Assembly: GCA_023150875.1 (NCBI GenBank)
Contig: JAKLKC010000011.1
Coordinates: 62,001 to 126,000 of the forward strand
Reading direction: 5' to 3'
Length of the DNA stretch: 64,000 nt
Source: Myxococcota bacterium
Lineage (GTDB): Bacteria > Myxococcota_A > UBA796 > UBA9615 > JAKLKC01
The position numbers were made by a program, and so were the translations under genes. The notes below the pieces were generated by a model, which saw only the letters and a program-made list of their open reading frames with translations, ran no database searches and had not been told where the DNA came from. The stretch's first letter is position 1. Each line of letters opens with the position of its first letter. This document shows positions 17,412 to 26,425 of this stretch, in pieces.

Positions 17412-19099
17412 GGGGCGCGGACGAGGATGTCCCGCAGGGAGGTGCACTCCCGGGCGTCGGACCGGCTGGCGGTGTTGTCCAGGCCGATGCAGGTGTTGTA
17501 CTCCTCGACGGCCTTGTCCTTCTCGCCGAGCTTGTCGTAAGCGTACGCCAGCCCGTAGTGGGCGCCGGCGATGGAGCTGTTCTGGCGGACGGCCTTCCGG
17601 AAGGTCTCGGCCGCCTCGCCGTGACGCCCCACGGCGACCTCCTCCCATCCCAGCTCGATCAAGAGGGAGACGTCCTTGGGGGAGAGGGCGATGGCCCGGC
17701 GGAAGGCGGCGGCGGCTTCGACGTGGCGCCCGGCGCTGGCGTGGCGGCGGGCTTCCTCGGCGGTCTTGCTGGCGCTGAGGGCCGGCGTGGGTGCGGGGGT
17801 CGCCAGCGCCACCTCCGCGGGTCTCCGGGGGGCTCCGTCGGGGGAGGGTCTCTCCTCGCCGCCTGGGGTCCGCGCACCGTCCTGGGCCTTGGCCACGGAG
17901 GGGGGATCGGAAGCCCCGGCGGGTGGTGAGGGCTTCTTGGGCACCTCGACGGCAACCGGCGGGGGGGCCGGCTCGACGGAGATCCCGGAGTCGCGGGGGC
18001 TCACCTCGGAGGGCACCGGGGCGGCGGGGGACTCGGGCACTCCGGACGCCGTCGCTTCTCCCCCGGCCTGGGCCGCCAGGGTCCCCACCGGTCCAGGTTC
18101 GTCGGACCCCGCCCGGGGGGACTCGCCTCCCCCCCGCATCCACGCGAAGGTCGCGCCGATCACCCCGCCGGCGATGCCGAGGGCGAGGAGCGTGGGAGCG
18201 AGGCCCCGCCTCCGCCCGCCGAGGGCCTCCCGGGGGTCGAAGCGGTCCTCCGGGGCGGCGGCCGAGGCTCGGGCGGGGGAAGGCTCGCGGCGCGCCGCCG
18301 GAGTCGCGGGGGCTCCCGGCGCGGGAGCGGCGGGGACCCGGGGTGTCGCACCCGCCTTCGCCGGAGCCACTGCGGCGACGGGACCCTCGACCCTCGCCCG
18401 CGGGAGCGCGGGCGGCGGAACGGGCTCGGTACCCCGTTCCGGAGCGGTGGGCGCGGCCCCCTCTAACGCTCCGGAGGCGGCGGGCTCCCCCCCTTCCCGC
18501 GGGGGGGTAGGGGCCGAGGGAGCGGGCGCAGCCGGCGCTTCCGCCGATCCCGCCTCCGCCGGCGAAGGCTCCGCCGGGGCGGCGGCGTCCTCGCCGAGGG
18601 CGGCCAGCACCCGGGCCCGGTTGAACTCGGCGGTGGTGTGGGTCGGGGGCTCGTTCGTCCCCGCTTCGACCAGGGAGAGCGACGTGGTCCGCTCCCGTTC
18701 CCGCGCCAGTTCCTTCCGCGTCTCCCGGAGCTGCTCCAGGAGCGCCAGGAACGGCTTGAGCTCCGGGCGGTCCGCGACCGCCTCGAAGGTCTCGCCATCG
18801 AGGGCGACGCGGTCCGTCGCCAGGACCCTCTTCTCGACGATCCACCTCTGGAGGGTGGCCAGGTCTCGGACGCGATAGACGCGATCTCCCTGGGAGAGCA
18901 GGATGCCGGGCGCTTGGGGGACGGCCGCTGCCGCCCCCCGGGGGGAGTCCCGACCCTCGGCCGTCGCCTGGACGACGTCGGGCGGATACACCGTGAAGAC
19001 GTGCTCGCACGAGGAGCACTTGACCCTCGTCCCCTCCTGGGAGACGCGGGCGGTGTCGAACTCGTACTCCGTCCGACAGCGGGGGCAGATGACCCTCAC
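17408..19099 (-). CDS. Zinc-ribbon (MJ0042-type), single-pass TPR protein
   Basis: This 563-residue protein starts with an MJ0042-type zinc ribbon (Cys5, Cys8, Cys28, Cys31; MRVICPRCRTEYEFDTA). A module of about 50 residues follows (YRVRDLATLQRWIVEKRVLA, then VALDGETFEAVADRPEL) that resembles GYF-like recognition domains. A long Ala/Pro-rich linker leads to one membrane helix (about residues 303-322) and a second Pro-rich linker. TPR units fill the C-terminus (AFRRAIALSPKDVSLLIELG, AHYGLAYAYDKLGEKDKAVE). The layout implies a cytoplasmic zinc head and periplasmic TPRs. It starts at GTG 19099 with GGAGAGGG upstream. It is a clear paralogue of the next gene upstream (19185-20927). Function unknown; such proteins are typical of Myxococcota. 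Confidence 0.82.
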   Translation of the reverse strand: MRVICPRCRTEYEFDTARVSQEGTRVKCSSCEHVFTVYPPDVVQATAEGRDSPRGAAAAVPQAPGILLSQGDRVYRVRDLATLQRWIVEKRVLATDRVALDGETFEAVADRPELKPFLALLEQLRETRKELARERERTTSLSLVEAGTNEPPTHTTAEFNRARVLAALGEDAAAPAEPSPAEAGSAEAPAAPAPSAPTPPREGGEPAASGALEGAAPTAPERGTEPVPPPALPRARVEGPVAAVAPAKAGATPRVPAAPAPGAPATPAARREPSPARASAAAPEDRFDPREALGGRRRGLAPTLLALGIAGGVIGATFAWMRGGGESPRAGSDEPGPVGTLAAQAGGEATASGVPESPAAPVPSEVSPRDSGISVEPAPPPVAVEVPKKPSPPAGASDPPSVAKAQDGARTPGGEERPSPDGAPRRPAEVALATPAPTPALSASKTAEEARRHASAGRHVEAAAAFRRAIALSPKDVSLLIELGWEEVAVGRHGEAAETFRKAVRQNSSIAGAHYGLAYAYDKLGEKDKAVEEYNTCIGLDNTASRSDARECTSLRDILVRAP

Positions 19100-19184
19100 G
19101 ATACCCTCTCCAACCCTTCGCGTTCCCTGACCGGAAGGCGAGCGGGACGGCGCGCCACCACCCGAGGGCCCGCCATGCGGCGCG

Positions 19185-20927
19185 TCACGGCTGGACCTCC
19201 CGCAGGCGCGCGCGGACCGACTCCGCGTCGGGCGCCGAGGGCGTGCTCTCCAGGTAGCGGCGGTAGTGCTCGGCCGCCTCGCCCCGCTTCCCCTGCCGCT
19301 CGGCGATCTCCCCGAGGATGCGCCACGCGCTGGAGAGGGCCGGGTTCAGCCCCACGGCCTCCCGGAACGCGCGCTCGGCCTCGGCGAGACGGGACGCCGC
19401 CTGGTAGGATCGCCCCTGCTGGTACCGGTGCTGGCCGTTGCGGGGCTCCAGCCCCGCGGCGAGGCCGTACTGCTCCGCCGCCGCCGCCCAATCGCCCCGG
19501 GCGTACGCCATGCGACCCAGCTCCGCGTGGTCCGCGGCCGTGATCTCGGTGGTGGAGACCTCCACATCGGACCGCGGCCCGGGTTGCGCCGGCGCGGGGG
19601 GCGCGATGGGGATCTCCCGGGGGGGAGGCGGGGCCCCCCGTGGCTGGACGATGCCCTGGGCGGCCGGCGCCGCCGCGGGGCGGGTGGCGGCAGCCGGGCC
19701 GGGGGGACGGACAGGCACCAGCCGCCCCTTGTCGACGACCTCTTCCGCCGCCTGCTCCGCGGCGATGTCCGAGGGGTCCCGAGCCGAGGCGTCCCGGCGC
19801 TCCTTCTCGAGCCGTTCCCTGACCCGCTGGCTGAAACGCTCCATGGAGGCGGAGGTGGCCGCCTCGCCGGCCTTGGCCCCCGTGCCGGTCGGGGCGGCGC
19901 TCGGGACGGGGACCTGGGGGGCTTCGCCCCGGGTCGCGCGCCAGAGCCACAGCGCGCCGAGGGCGAGGGCCAGGATCCCCAGGATCGCCCCGGCACCGAG
20001 GCGGGGAGGCGCCGCCTTCGCGGGACGGCCCGCCCCCTTCTTCTTCGGTGGGGACTTGAGGTCGACGCGGTAGGGGTTGGGGGCGGAGCCGGCATCGCCC
20101 TCGCTCCGGCCGGCCGGCGCGGCGTTGCCCGAACGCCCCGCGCCGTTCCCCGACGCCCGCACCCCCGGGCCGGTGACGGTCCGCATCGTCGGCATCGAGA
20201 CCTGAGAGCGCGCCGCGCCCTCCACCTCCTCCTCGGCGGCGGCGACGGCCGCGGCCAGCGCATCGTCGGCGACGGGAGCCCGTCCCGCGGGTCGGGTGCC
20301 CTTGGCGGCGCCCCCCTGCCCTGCCGCGGTGGAGCGATCCCTGGCTTCGCTCCACACCTTGATGAAGTACCGCTCCAGGTCCCCGATGTCGCCGATGCGG
20401 ACCCAGGTCTTGCCGTCCCACGAGATCTGGTCCGCGGGGGTCACCTTCTTGTCGTCGAGGTAGCGCCGGAGGGTGCTGATGTCGCTGAAGTCGTAGGTCA
20501 GGCCGATGGCGACACGCACCTTCCAGGTCTGGATCCCCACCTCGCGGAAGTTCAGCCTGTCGGCCCGAGCCTGGAACTCGACGGTCCGCTCCCCTCCAGC
20601 TTCCGACGGGGGCGGCGGGGGGGAAGGCGGGACCACCGGCCGCGGGGGAGGGGCATCGGTCGCCAGCGCCGCGGCAGGTGGGGGCGCGGGCGGCGCGGGG
20701 CGGGGGCCGAGTCCCGGGGCCGCGCCCCGCCGGGGGGACTCGGGGGATCGCGCACCGTCCGCAGCCGTGCCGTTCGCCGTCCCGGCCGGACCGTCGCCCT
20801 GCCGCGTCTCGTTGAACACCACGAAGACGTTGTTGCAGCGAGGGCAGGTGATCTTGGCGCCGCGCCCCTGGATCTTGTCCTGGGGCAACTTGTATCGGGC
20901 GCTGCATTTCGGACAGGTGATGACCAT
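19185..20927 (-). CDS. Zinc-ribbon (MJ0042-type), single-pass TPR protein, paralogue
   Basis: This protein has 580 residues and the same plan as its neighbour. It has a zinc ribbon (Cys5, Cys8, Cys28, Cys31; MVITCPKCSARYKLPQ), a Pro/Ala linker, and a GYF-like module (TYDFSDISTLRRYLDDKKVT, then QISWDGKTWVRIGDIGDLER). One membrane helix lies near residues 311-331 and C-terminal TPRs near residues 460-570 (HAELGRMAYARGDWAAAAEQ, RYQQGRSYQAASRLAEAERA). An acidic and basic coiled segment (SQRVRERLEKERRDASARDP) lies just outside the membrane. An extended -10-like TGGTAATCT at 21012-21020 could drive the pair. The downstream partner begins 85 bases after the stop. A signalling or assembly role at the inner membrane is an inference. 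Confidence 0.82.
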   Translation of the reverse strand: MVITCPKCSARYKLPQDKIQGRGAKITCPRCNNVFVVFNETRQGDGPAGTANGTAADGARSPESPRRGAAPGLGPRPAPPAPPPAAALATDAPPPRPVVPPSPPPPPSEAGGERTVEFQARADRLNFREVGIQTWKVRVAIGLTYDFSDISTLRRYLDDKKVTPADQISWDGKTWVRIGDIGDLERYFIKVWSEARDRSTAAGQGGAAKGTRPAGRAPVADDALAAAVAAAEEEVEGAARSQVSMPTMRTVTGPGVRASGNGAGRSGNAAPAGRSEGDAGSAPNPYRVDLKSPPKKKGAGRPAKAAPPRLGAGAILGILALALGALWLWRATRGEAPQVPVPSAAPTGTGAKAGEAATSASMERFSQRVRERLEKERRDASARDPSDIAAEQAAEEVVDKGRLVPVRPPGPAAATRPAAAPAAQGIVQPRGAPPPPREIPIAPPAPAQPGPRSDVEVSTTEITAADHAELGRMAYARGDWAAAAEQYGLAAGLEPRNGQHRYQQGRSYQAASRLAEAERAFREAVGLNPALSSAWRILGEIAERQGKRGEAAEHYRRYLESTPSAPDAESVRARLREVQP

Positions 20928-21011
20928 GCTCGGCCGTCAGCTCCCCGGTAGGACTGTGTCCACCCTGGACCGCGTCCGGGGTGTCCCCGTTCCCGACCTC
21001 GTCGGCGAGGG

Positions 21012-21020
21012 AGATTACCA
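21012..21020 (-). promoter_or_regulatory. Extended -10-like element upstream of the zinc-ribbon TPR pair
   Basis: On the minus strand this reads TGGTAATCT, matching TGnTAnnnT. It would start transcription about 78 bases before ATG 20927. Confidence 0.35.
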
Positions 21021-21094
21021 CAAAGAGGCAGGAGAGCAGGGGCCAGGGTCCAGCGAGGTCACGACGATCACCGGGCTATCGCCCGGGGGATCCT

Positions 21095-23467
21095 TCACGG
21101 GGGGAGGATCTCGAGCTCCACGTAGCGCACGAGGATCTCCTTGGGGCCGGCGTCCCGGAAGTGGATGGTCAGCTTGACGTTGTGGGGCGGTCCCTCTACC
21201 CGGCGCACCTCGCCGACCCCGAACTTCGGGTGACGGACCCGCTGCCCGATCTCGAACGTCCCCTCGTCGTCCCGGACGACCCGGGGCTCCTCGCGCGCCG
21301 CGGGGGAGGAGCCCTCCCTCCGGACGATCCCGGCGGGCCTCCGAACCACGGGCCGGGCGGACGGGTATTGCGCCGAGACGGACGCCGGGCGGAGGGTGCC
21401 CGGGGAGCCGGCGGCCCGCGGCATGTCTTCCTGGGTCTCGTCGTAGTCGATCCACTCGCCCTCGGGCCGCCGGGGCAAGGGGGACGCGGACGGGGAGGCG
21501 AAGCCCGCGCGCTCGGTCAGCAGGAGGCCGGGAGGGATCTCCCTCAGGAACCGCGAGGGCATGCCCTCGGTCCGCTCGCCCGCCACCACACGCCTCCGGG
21601 CGTGGAAGAGCAGCAGCCGCTCCATCGCCCGGGTGAAGGCGACGTAGCACAGTCGCCGCTCCTCCTCCATCGCCTTGGGGTCATCGTAGGAGCGGGCGTG
21701 GGGGAAGAGCCGCTCGTCCATCCCGGCGATCAGCACGGCCGGGTACTCCAGGCCCTTCGAGGTGTGCACCGTCATCAGGGTGACCCGGTCGCGCGCCCCC
21801 GCCTCGTCGGTCCCGTCCTGGGGGGCCAGGGAATCGGAGTCGGCCACCAGGGCGGTCCGGTCCAGGAAGGCCCGCAACCCCTCCGGCGGCGGCAGGTGGG
21901 CGAACTCCATCGCCGCCTGGTTCAGGAGCTCGTCGAGGTTCTCCAGCCGCTGGTGGGCCTCGTGGGTGTCTTCTTCCCGCAGCCGATCGACGTAGCCCGA
22001 GCGGGCGAGGACCTCCCGGAGCAGTTCCGGGAAGGAGAGCCGGAGCGCGAACGACTCCAGGGTCCCCACCCGCTCCGCGAACTCCGCGAGCTTCTTGCCC
22101 GGGGCCGTCCGCACCTCCCCCAGCTCCACCAGGCGGCGGACCGTCTTGAGGAGGGGGAGGCCGAGGTCCCGAGCCCGCTCCCGGAGCTTGTCCACGGTCG
22201 CCGCCCCCACGCCCCGGGGAGGCTCGGCGACCGCCCGCTCGAAGGCCACGTCGTCGGCGGGGTTCGCGATCAGGCGGAGCCAGGACATCACGTCCTTGAT
22301 CTCCTTGCGATCGTAGAACCGCTGACCCCCGACGATGTGGAAGGGGATCCGGGAGAGGGAGAACGCCTCCTCCAGCACCCGGGACTGGCCGTTGGTCCGG
22401 TAGAACACGGCGATCTGGTGGAGCCGGTACCCGGTCGCCGACAGCTCGCGGACCGCCTCGACGACGCGGCGGGCCTCGTCGGTCTCGTCGTAGGCCGACC
22501 GCAGCTCGATGGGGGCTCCCCCGGCCTGGGCGGTCCACAGGGTCTTCCCCTTGCGGTCCCGGTTGCGCGCGACCACCGCCGTCGCCGCCTCCAGGATCGC
22601 TTGCGTGGAGCGGTAGTTCTGCTCCAGGCGCACCACCTTCGCTCCGGGGAAGTCCCGCTCGAAGTCGAGGATGTTGCGGATGTCGGCGCCCCGGAAGCTG
22701 TAGATAGACTGGTCGTCGTCCCCCACGACGGCGACCTGCTCCTTCCCGGGGTCGCCCCGGCGGCCCAGGAGGGTGACGAGGCGGTACTGGGCGTGGTTCG
22801 TGTCCTGGTACTCGTCCACGAGGAGGTGCCGGAACGTGGCGCGATAGCGCTCAAGCACGTCCGGGTGCTCCTCGAAAAGCTGGATGGCGAGCCCGATCAG
22901 GTCGTTGAAGTCCAGGGCGTCGTTCCGGCGGAGGGCCTCCTGGTACGCTACGTACACCTGTCCGTACGGGACGCCGTCGCGGCCCCCCAGGCGCTTCTCC
23001 AGGTCCCCGGGGGCCAGGAGGCGGTTCTTGGCCTGGTCGATCCGCGCGGAGATCCCCCTGGGGTTCACCGTCGACGGGAGCTTCAGGTCCTTGCAGACCT
23101 GCTTGATCAGGCGCTGCTGGTCGCCATCGTCGTAGATGGCGAAGGCGGTGGAGTAGCCCAGCCGGTCGATGTGGCGGCGCAGGATCCGGAGGCAGGCGGA
23201 GTGGAACGTGCTCACCCACATGCCGTCGGCCTCGCCCCCCAGCAGGGCGGCGATCCGCGCCTTCATCTCGGCGGCGGCCTTGTTGGTGAACGTGACCGCC
23301 AGGATCTCCCAGGGGCGCGCCTTCCCCGTGTGGATCGACCAGGCGATCCGCTGGGTGAGGACCCGGGTCTTCCCCGAGCCGGCACCGGCGAGGATCAGCA
23401 GGGGACCGCCGTCGTAGACCACGGCCTCCCGCTGGCGTTCGTTCAGGCGCGCGAGCAGCTCCTCCAC
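21095..23467 (-). CDS. UvrD/PcrA-type ATP-dependent DNA helicase
   Basis: This superfamily 1A 3'-5' helicase has 790 residues. Motifs in order are the Q motif (LNERQREAVVYDGGPLLILA), Walker A GAGSGKT (residues 28-34), TFTNKAAAEMKARI, Walker B LLVDEYQDTNHAQY, GDDDQSIYSFRGADI, LEQNYRSTQAIL, MTVHTSKGLEYPAVLI and VAFTRAMERLLL. The C-terminal 120 residues are a linker plus a Tudor-like end (RHPKFGVGEVRRVEGP ... LVRYVELEILPP), as in PcrA/UvrD, which contacts RNA polymerase. PcrA/UvrD family members unwind DNA in nucleotide excision repair and remove RecA. The GTG start lies 5 bases after the glmU stop, so the genes form an operon. Whether it is the main UvrD or a PcrA/Rep paralogue cannot be decided here. 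Confidence 0.93.
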   Translation of the reverse strand: MEELLARLNERQREAVVYDGGPLLILAGAGSGKTRVLTQRIAWSIHTGKARPWEILAVTFTNKAAAEMKARIAALLGGEADGMWVSTFHSACLRILRRHIDRLGYSTAFAIYDDGDQQRLIKQVCKDLKLPSTVNPRGISARIDQAKNRLLAPGDLEKRLGGRDGVPYGQVYVAYQEALRRNDALDFNDLIGLAIQLFEEHPDVLERYRATFRHLLVDEYQDTNHAQYRLVTLLGRRGDPGKEQVAVVGDDDQSIYSFRGADIRNILDFERDFPGAKVVRLEQNYRSTQAILEAATAVVARNRDRKGKTLWTAQAGGAPIELRSAYDETDEARRVVEAVRELSATGYRLHQIAVFYRTNGQSRVLEEAFSLSRIPFHIVGGQRFYDRKEIKDVMSWLRLIANPADDVAFERAVAEPPRGVGAATVDKLRERARDLGLPLLKTVRRLVELGEVRTAPGKKLAEFAERVGTLESFALRLSFPELLREVLARSGYVDRLREEDTHEAHQRLENLDELLNQAAMEFAHLPPPEGLRAFLDRTALVADSDSLAPQDGTDEAGARDRVTLMTVHTSKGLEYPAVLIAGMDERLFPHARSYDDPKAMEEERRLCYVAFTRAMERLLLFHARRRVVAGERTEGMPSRFLREIPPGLLLTERAGFASPSASPLPRRPEGEWIDYDETQEDMPRAAGSPGTLRPASVSAQYPSARPVVRRPAGIVRREGSSPAAREEPRVVRDDEGTFEIGQRVRHPKFGVGEVRRVEGPPHNVKLTIHFRDAGPKEILVRYVELEILPP

Positions 23468-23472
23468 CGGAC

Positions 23473-25041
23473 TCAGCCCTTCCGCCCTTCACCCCGAGCC
23501 GCCGCCTCCTCCGCGGCGCGGTCCGCCGCCGCCTGCCGCGCGAGGCGCCGGGATCGCATCTGGTCGGCGCGTCCCTGGAGGTCCACCTGCCGGGCCCGGG
23601 CGATGGAGAGGGACCCGGGGGGGACGTTGCGGGTGATGGTGGATCCGGAGCCGACGTAGGCACCCCGGCCCACCACCACCGGGGCCACGAGCTGGGAGTC
23701 GCTGCCGACGAAGGCCCCGTCCTCGATCACCGTGCGCTGCTTCTGGAAGCCATCGTAGTTGCAGAAGATCACCCCCGCGCCGACGTTGCACTCCTCGCCG
23801 ATGGAGCCGTCCCCCAGGTAGGCGAGGTGGTTCGCCTTGGAGCCCCGGCCGATCACGACGTTCTTCACCTCGACGAAGTTCCCGACGTGGACTCCCGCGC
23901 CGAGGCGGGACGCCGGTCGCAGGTGGGCCAGGGGGCCGATCCGCGCCCCGGGCCCCACCACCACCCTGTCCCCCTCGGTGGTCGCGGCGGGGTCCTTCTC
24001 GTGGACGCCGTGGGCGACGGTGTAGGGCAGCAGCGTGGCCCCCTCCTCCACCGTCACCCGGGTCAGCACGCAGCCCGGACCGATGGACGCCCCCTCGCCG
24101 ATGGCGCAGTCCGCCAGGAGGGCCCCGGGCCCGATCCAGGCCCCCGTCCCCACCGTGGTATTGCCCCGGATCGCGGCGCCGGGCTCCACCACCACGTCGG
24201 GAGACAGCTCGACCTCGGGCTCGACCCAGGCCAGGGAGGGGACGCGCACGGTCACCCCCTCCCGCATCCAGCGGTCCGCCGTCCGGGCGTACAACGCCGC
24301 CTCGGCGGCGGCGAGCTCGGCGCGGTCGTTCACGCCCGCCAGCTCCCGGGCGTCGCCGTGTTCCAGGGCGGCGACCCGGAGCCCCCGGCGCCTCGCCTCG
24401 GCCACGACGTCGGTCAGGTAGAGCTCGCCCTGGGCGTTGTCCGGGCGCAGGGCCGCCAGGGCCCCACCCGCCCCGAAGACGAAGGACCGCTCGAAGGCGT
24501 ACACGCCCGCGTTCACCTCCCCGATCCGCCTCTCCTCCGGCGTCGCGTCCTTGGCCTCCACGATCCGCTCCACGGAGCCCGCGCCGTCCCGGACGACGCG
24601 CCCGTACCCGGCGGGGTCCGCGGGTCGGGACGTGAGGAAGGTCACCGGTCCTGCGGCCGCGGCGTGGGCGGCGAGCAGTCGGGTCACGGTCTCGGGGACG
24701 AGCAGGGCGACGTCGCCGGGGACGACGACGAAGGGCCCCTCCCCCGCCGCCCAGTCCCCCTCGGCCGCGGCGACGGCGTCCCCGGTGCCCCGCTGCTCCG
24801 CCTGTACCGCCACCTGGATCCGGGGATCGCCCAGCGCCCTCACGGCCGCGGCCACCGCGTCCGCCTGGTGGCCGACCACCACCACCACCGGCGCGCACCC
24901 CGCCCGCAGGAGGGCCAGGGCCGCGCGCGCCACCATGGGGCGCCCGCAGACGGGGTGGAGCACCTTGGCAAGGCGCGACTTCATGCGGGTGCCGTGGCCG
25001 GCGGCGAGCACGACCGCGGGGACTGGGGAGGTGGAGCTCAT
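23473..25041 (-). CDS. glmU: Bifunctional UDP-GlcNAc pyrophosphorylase / glucosamine-1-P acetyltransferase GlmU
   Basis: GlmU makes UDP-N-acetylglucosamine for peptidoglycan and LPS. The N-terminal uridyltransferase domain begins with VVLAAGHGTRMKSRLAKVLH, the nucleotide-binding motif. A left-handed beta-helix acetyltransferase domain follows, with hexapeptide repeats such as GPGALLADCAIGEGASIGPG and the catalytic region FVEVKNVVIGRGSKANHLAY and GAGVIFCNYDGFQKQ. At 522 residues it is somewhat longer than the usual 450-460, with a charged Arg/Ala/Glu tail (RRLARQAAADRAAEEAAARG) replacing the usual short C-terminus. ATG 25041 is used. It is cotranscribed with the downstream helicase gene. Confidence 0.95.
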   Translation of the reverse strand: MSSTSPVPAVVLAAGHGTRMKSRLAKVLHPVCGRPMVARAALALLRAGCAPVVVVVGHQADAVAAAVRALGDPRIQVAVQAEQRGTGDAVAAAEGDWAAGEGPFVVVPGDVALLVPETVTRLLAAHAAAAGPVTFLTSRPADPAGYGRVVRDGAGSVERIVEAKDATPEERRIGEVNAGVYAFERSFVFGAGGALAALRPDNAQGELYLTDVVAEARRRGLRVAALEHGDARELAGVNDRAELAAAEAALYARTADRWMREGVTVRVPSLAWVEPEVELSPDVVVEPGAAIRGNTTVGTGAWIGPGALLADCAIGEGASIGPGCVLTRVTVEEGATLLPYTVAHGVHEKDPAATTEGDRVVVGPGARIGPLAHLRPASRLGAGVHVGNFVEVKNVVIGRGSKANHLAYLGDGSIGEECNVGAGVIFCNYDGFQKQRTVIEDGAFVGSDSQLVAPVVVGRGAYVGSGSTITRNVPPGSLSIARARQVDLQGRADQMRSRRLARQAAADRAAEEAAARGEGRKG

Positions 25042-25225
25042 GGCGGGTCTCCCGGGCCGAGTGGGGCGGCGGCCCCGACGGGGGCACAAGGGTACAGGCG
25101 CGGGCGCTGGGGGAGAACCCGGGTGGATGGGCGGAAGTTCCCGGGGAGCGGGCAGGACGGGGACGCGGGCGCGCGGCGGGCCCCGGGGACCGGGAACGCC
25201 GGCGACCCGACACGCTCCGGGGAGG

Positions 25226-25750
25226 TCAGAACGGGATGTCGTCGTCCCCGTAAGGCACGTCGTCGATGTCGGCGCCCTGGGGAGCCCGGCCCGCCCCCGC
25301 GTCTCGGGCAGGGTACTCCCCCCGATCGGGGTGCCCCCCGGCCTCGGGGCGCCCTGCCGGGCGGGGGCGGTCTCCGGCCGGACGGCCGCCGGCCTCGGCG
25401 TCCCTGCCGGCGCCGCCTCCCAGGAAGAGCACCTCCCGGGCGACGATCTCGGTCGTGTACTGCTTCTGGCCGTTCCGATCCTCCCACTGGCGGGTCTGGA
25501 GGCGCCCCTCGACGTAGACCTGGCGTCCCTTGGAGAGGTACTGGCCGCACAGCTCGGCGAGGCGGTCCCACACCACGACCTTGTGCCACTCGGTCCGGGC
25601 CTCCCGCTCCTGGCCCGGGGTAGACCGTCCCGGCTCCGTCGTGGCGATGCTGAAGGAGGCGACGGGCTTGCCGCTCTGGGTGTAGCGGACCTCGGGGTCG
25701 CTGCCGAGGTTGCCGAGGAGGGTCACCTTGTTGATGCTGGGGCCGGCCAT
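25226..25750 (-). CDS. ssb: Single-stranded DNA-binding protein SSB
   Basis: SSB coats single-stranded DNA and recruits repair and replication proteins. The 174-residue protein has a complete OB fold (residues 4-110: [59 protein letters not shown]). A Gly/Arg/Pro-rich disordered tail follows, and the acidic tip ends DDDIPF, the partner-binding motif. ATG 25750 begins [10 protein letters not shown] likely promoter, TGCTATCCT, lies at 25826-25834, giving a leader of about 70 bases. A 180-base gap separates it from glmU. Confidence 0.96.
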   Translation of the reverse strand: MAGPSINKVTLLGNLGSDPEVRYTQSGKPVASFSIATTEPGRSTPGQEREARTEWHKVVVWDRLAELCGQYLSKGRQVYVEGRLQTRQWEDRNGQKQYTTEIVAREVLFLGGGAGRDAEAGGRPAGDRPRPAGRPEAGGHPDRGEYPARDAGAGRAPQGADIDDVPYGDDDIPF

Positions 25751-25825
25751 TTCGGGATCTCCGTGGCGTCGGGACGTGCCCGGTCAGGACGTGGCAGCCG
25801 GGCCCTGACCGCCCGGCGCCCCGCG

Positions 25826-25834
25826 AGGATAGCA
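25826..25834 (-). promoter_or_regulatory. Extended -10 promoter (TGCTATCCT) of ssb
   Basis: The minus strand reads GTGCTATCCTC, an exact copy of the element found before the genes at 31460 and 46561. Predicted transcription start is near 25819. Confidence 0.55.
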
Positions 25835-25861
25835 CGGCGGCGACGCCAGACGATATACGCA

Positions 25862-26425
25862 CTAACGCGGGGCTGCGCCATCGTCGCCGTCCCCGGAGGG
25901 GACCGGCGAGGAGGCCGCCGCGTCCATGCGCCGGGCGGGCTCGGCCCCGGGTCGGAGCACGGTGGTGGGGAGGAGCCACCACTCGCCGTACCGCTTGTAC
26001 CAGAGCTGGGTGTCCTCCCGGGGGACCGTGCGGAAGTCGGGGGGCCCGACCTCCACCCAGGCGACCCGGACCTCGGCCTTCTCCATGGAGTCGTCCACGA
26101 CGACGTAGCGCACGGCGATCTGGTCGATGGAGCGCCCCTCGAGCTCCCGGTCGCCGTCGTGGACGTCCAGGTAGTCCACCCGGTCCGCCTCCTGTTCGAG
26201 ATAGGCCGCCGCCTTCTTCCAGTCCTTCCACCGCAGGGCGAGGCAGTACTCCGAGGCGCGGTCCGAGATGGCCTTCTTCGCCCGGTTCCGCTTCGCCTCC
26301 TGCAGGCGGTAGGCGTTCGCCTCCTTCTGGGCCGCGGTGCACCCGGCGACCGGCGCGCCGGCGAGCAGCAGCGCGACCAGGGCCGCGGCGGCGCCGGACC
26401 TTCTATTAGTCGCCCAGGATCTCAT
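25862..26425 (-). CDS. Small lipoprotein of unknown function
   Basis: This 187-residue protein has a lipoprotein signal ending in GAPVAGC (Cys29). The mature part begins with a charged helix (QKEANAYRLQEAKRNRAKKA) and continues as an alpha/beta domain (YCLALRWKDWKKAAAYLEQE, DDSMEKAEVRVAWVEVGPPD, YKRYGEWWLLPTTVLRPG) that resembles NTF2-like or Lumazine-binding-type folds seen in small periplasmic lipoproteins. I do not recognise a named family. ATG 26425 has GGGAGG eight bases upstream and overlaps the end of the upstream gene by 20 bases, so the two are coupled. The stop is TAG, unusual in this window. Confidence 0.75.
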   Translation of the reverse strand: MRSWATNRRSGAAAALVALLLAGAPVAGCTAAQKEANAYRLQEAKRNRAKKAISDRASEYCLALRWKDWKKAAAYLEQEADRVDYLDVHDGDRELEGRSIDQIAVRYVVVDDSMEKAEVRVAWVEVGPPDFRTVPREDTQLWYKRYGEWWLLPTTVLRPGAEPARRMDAAASSPVPSGDGDDGAAPR

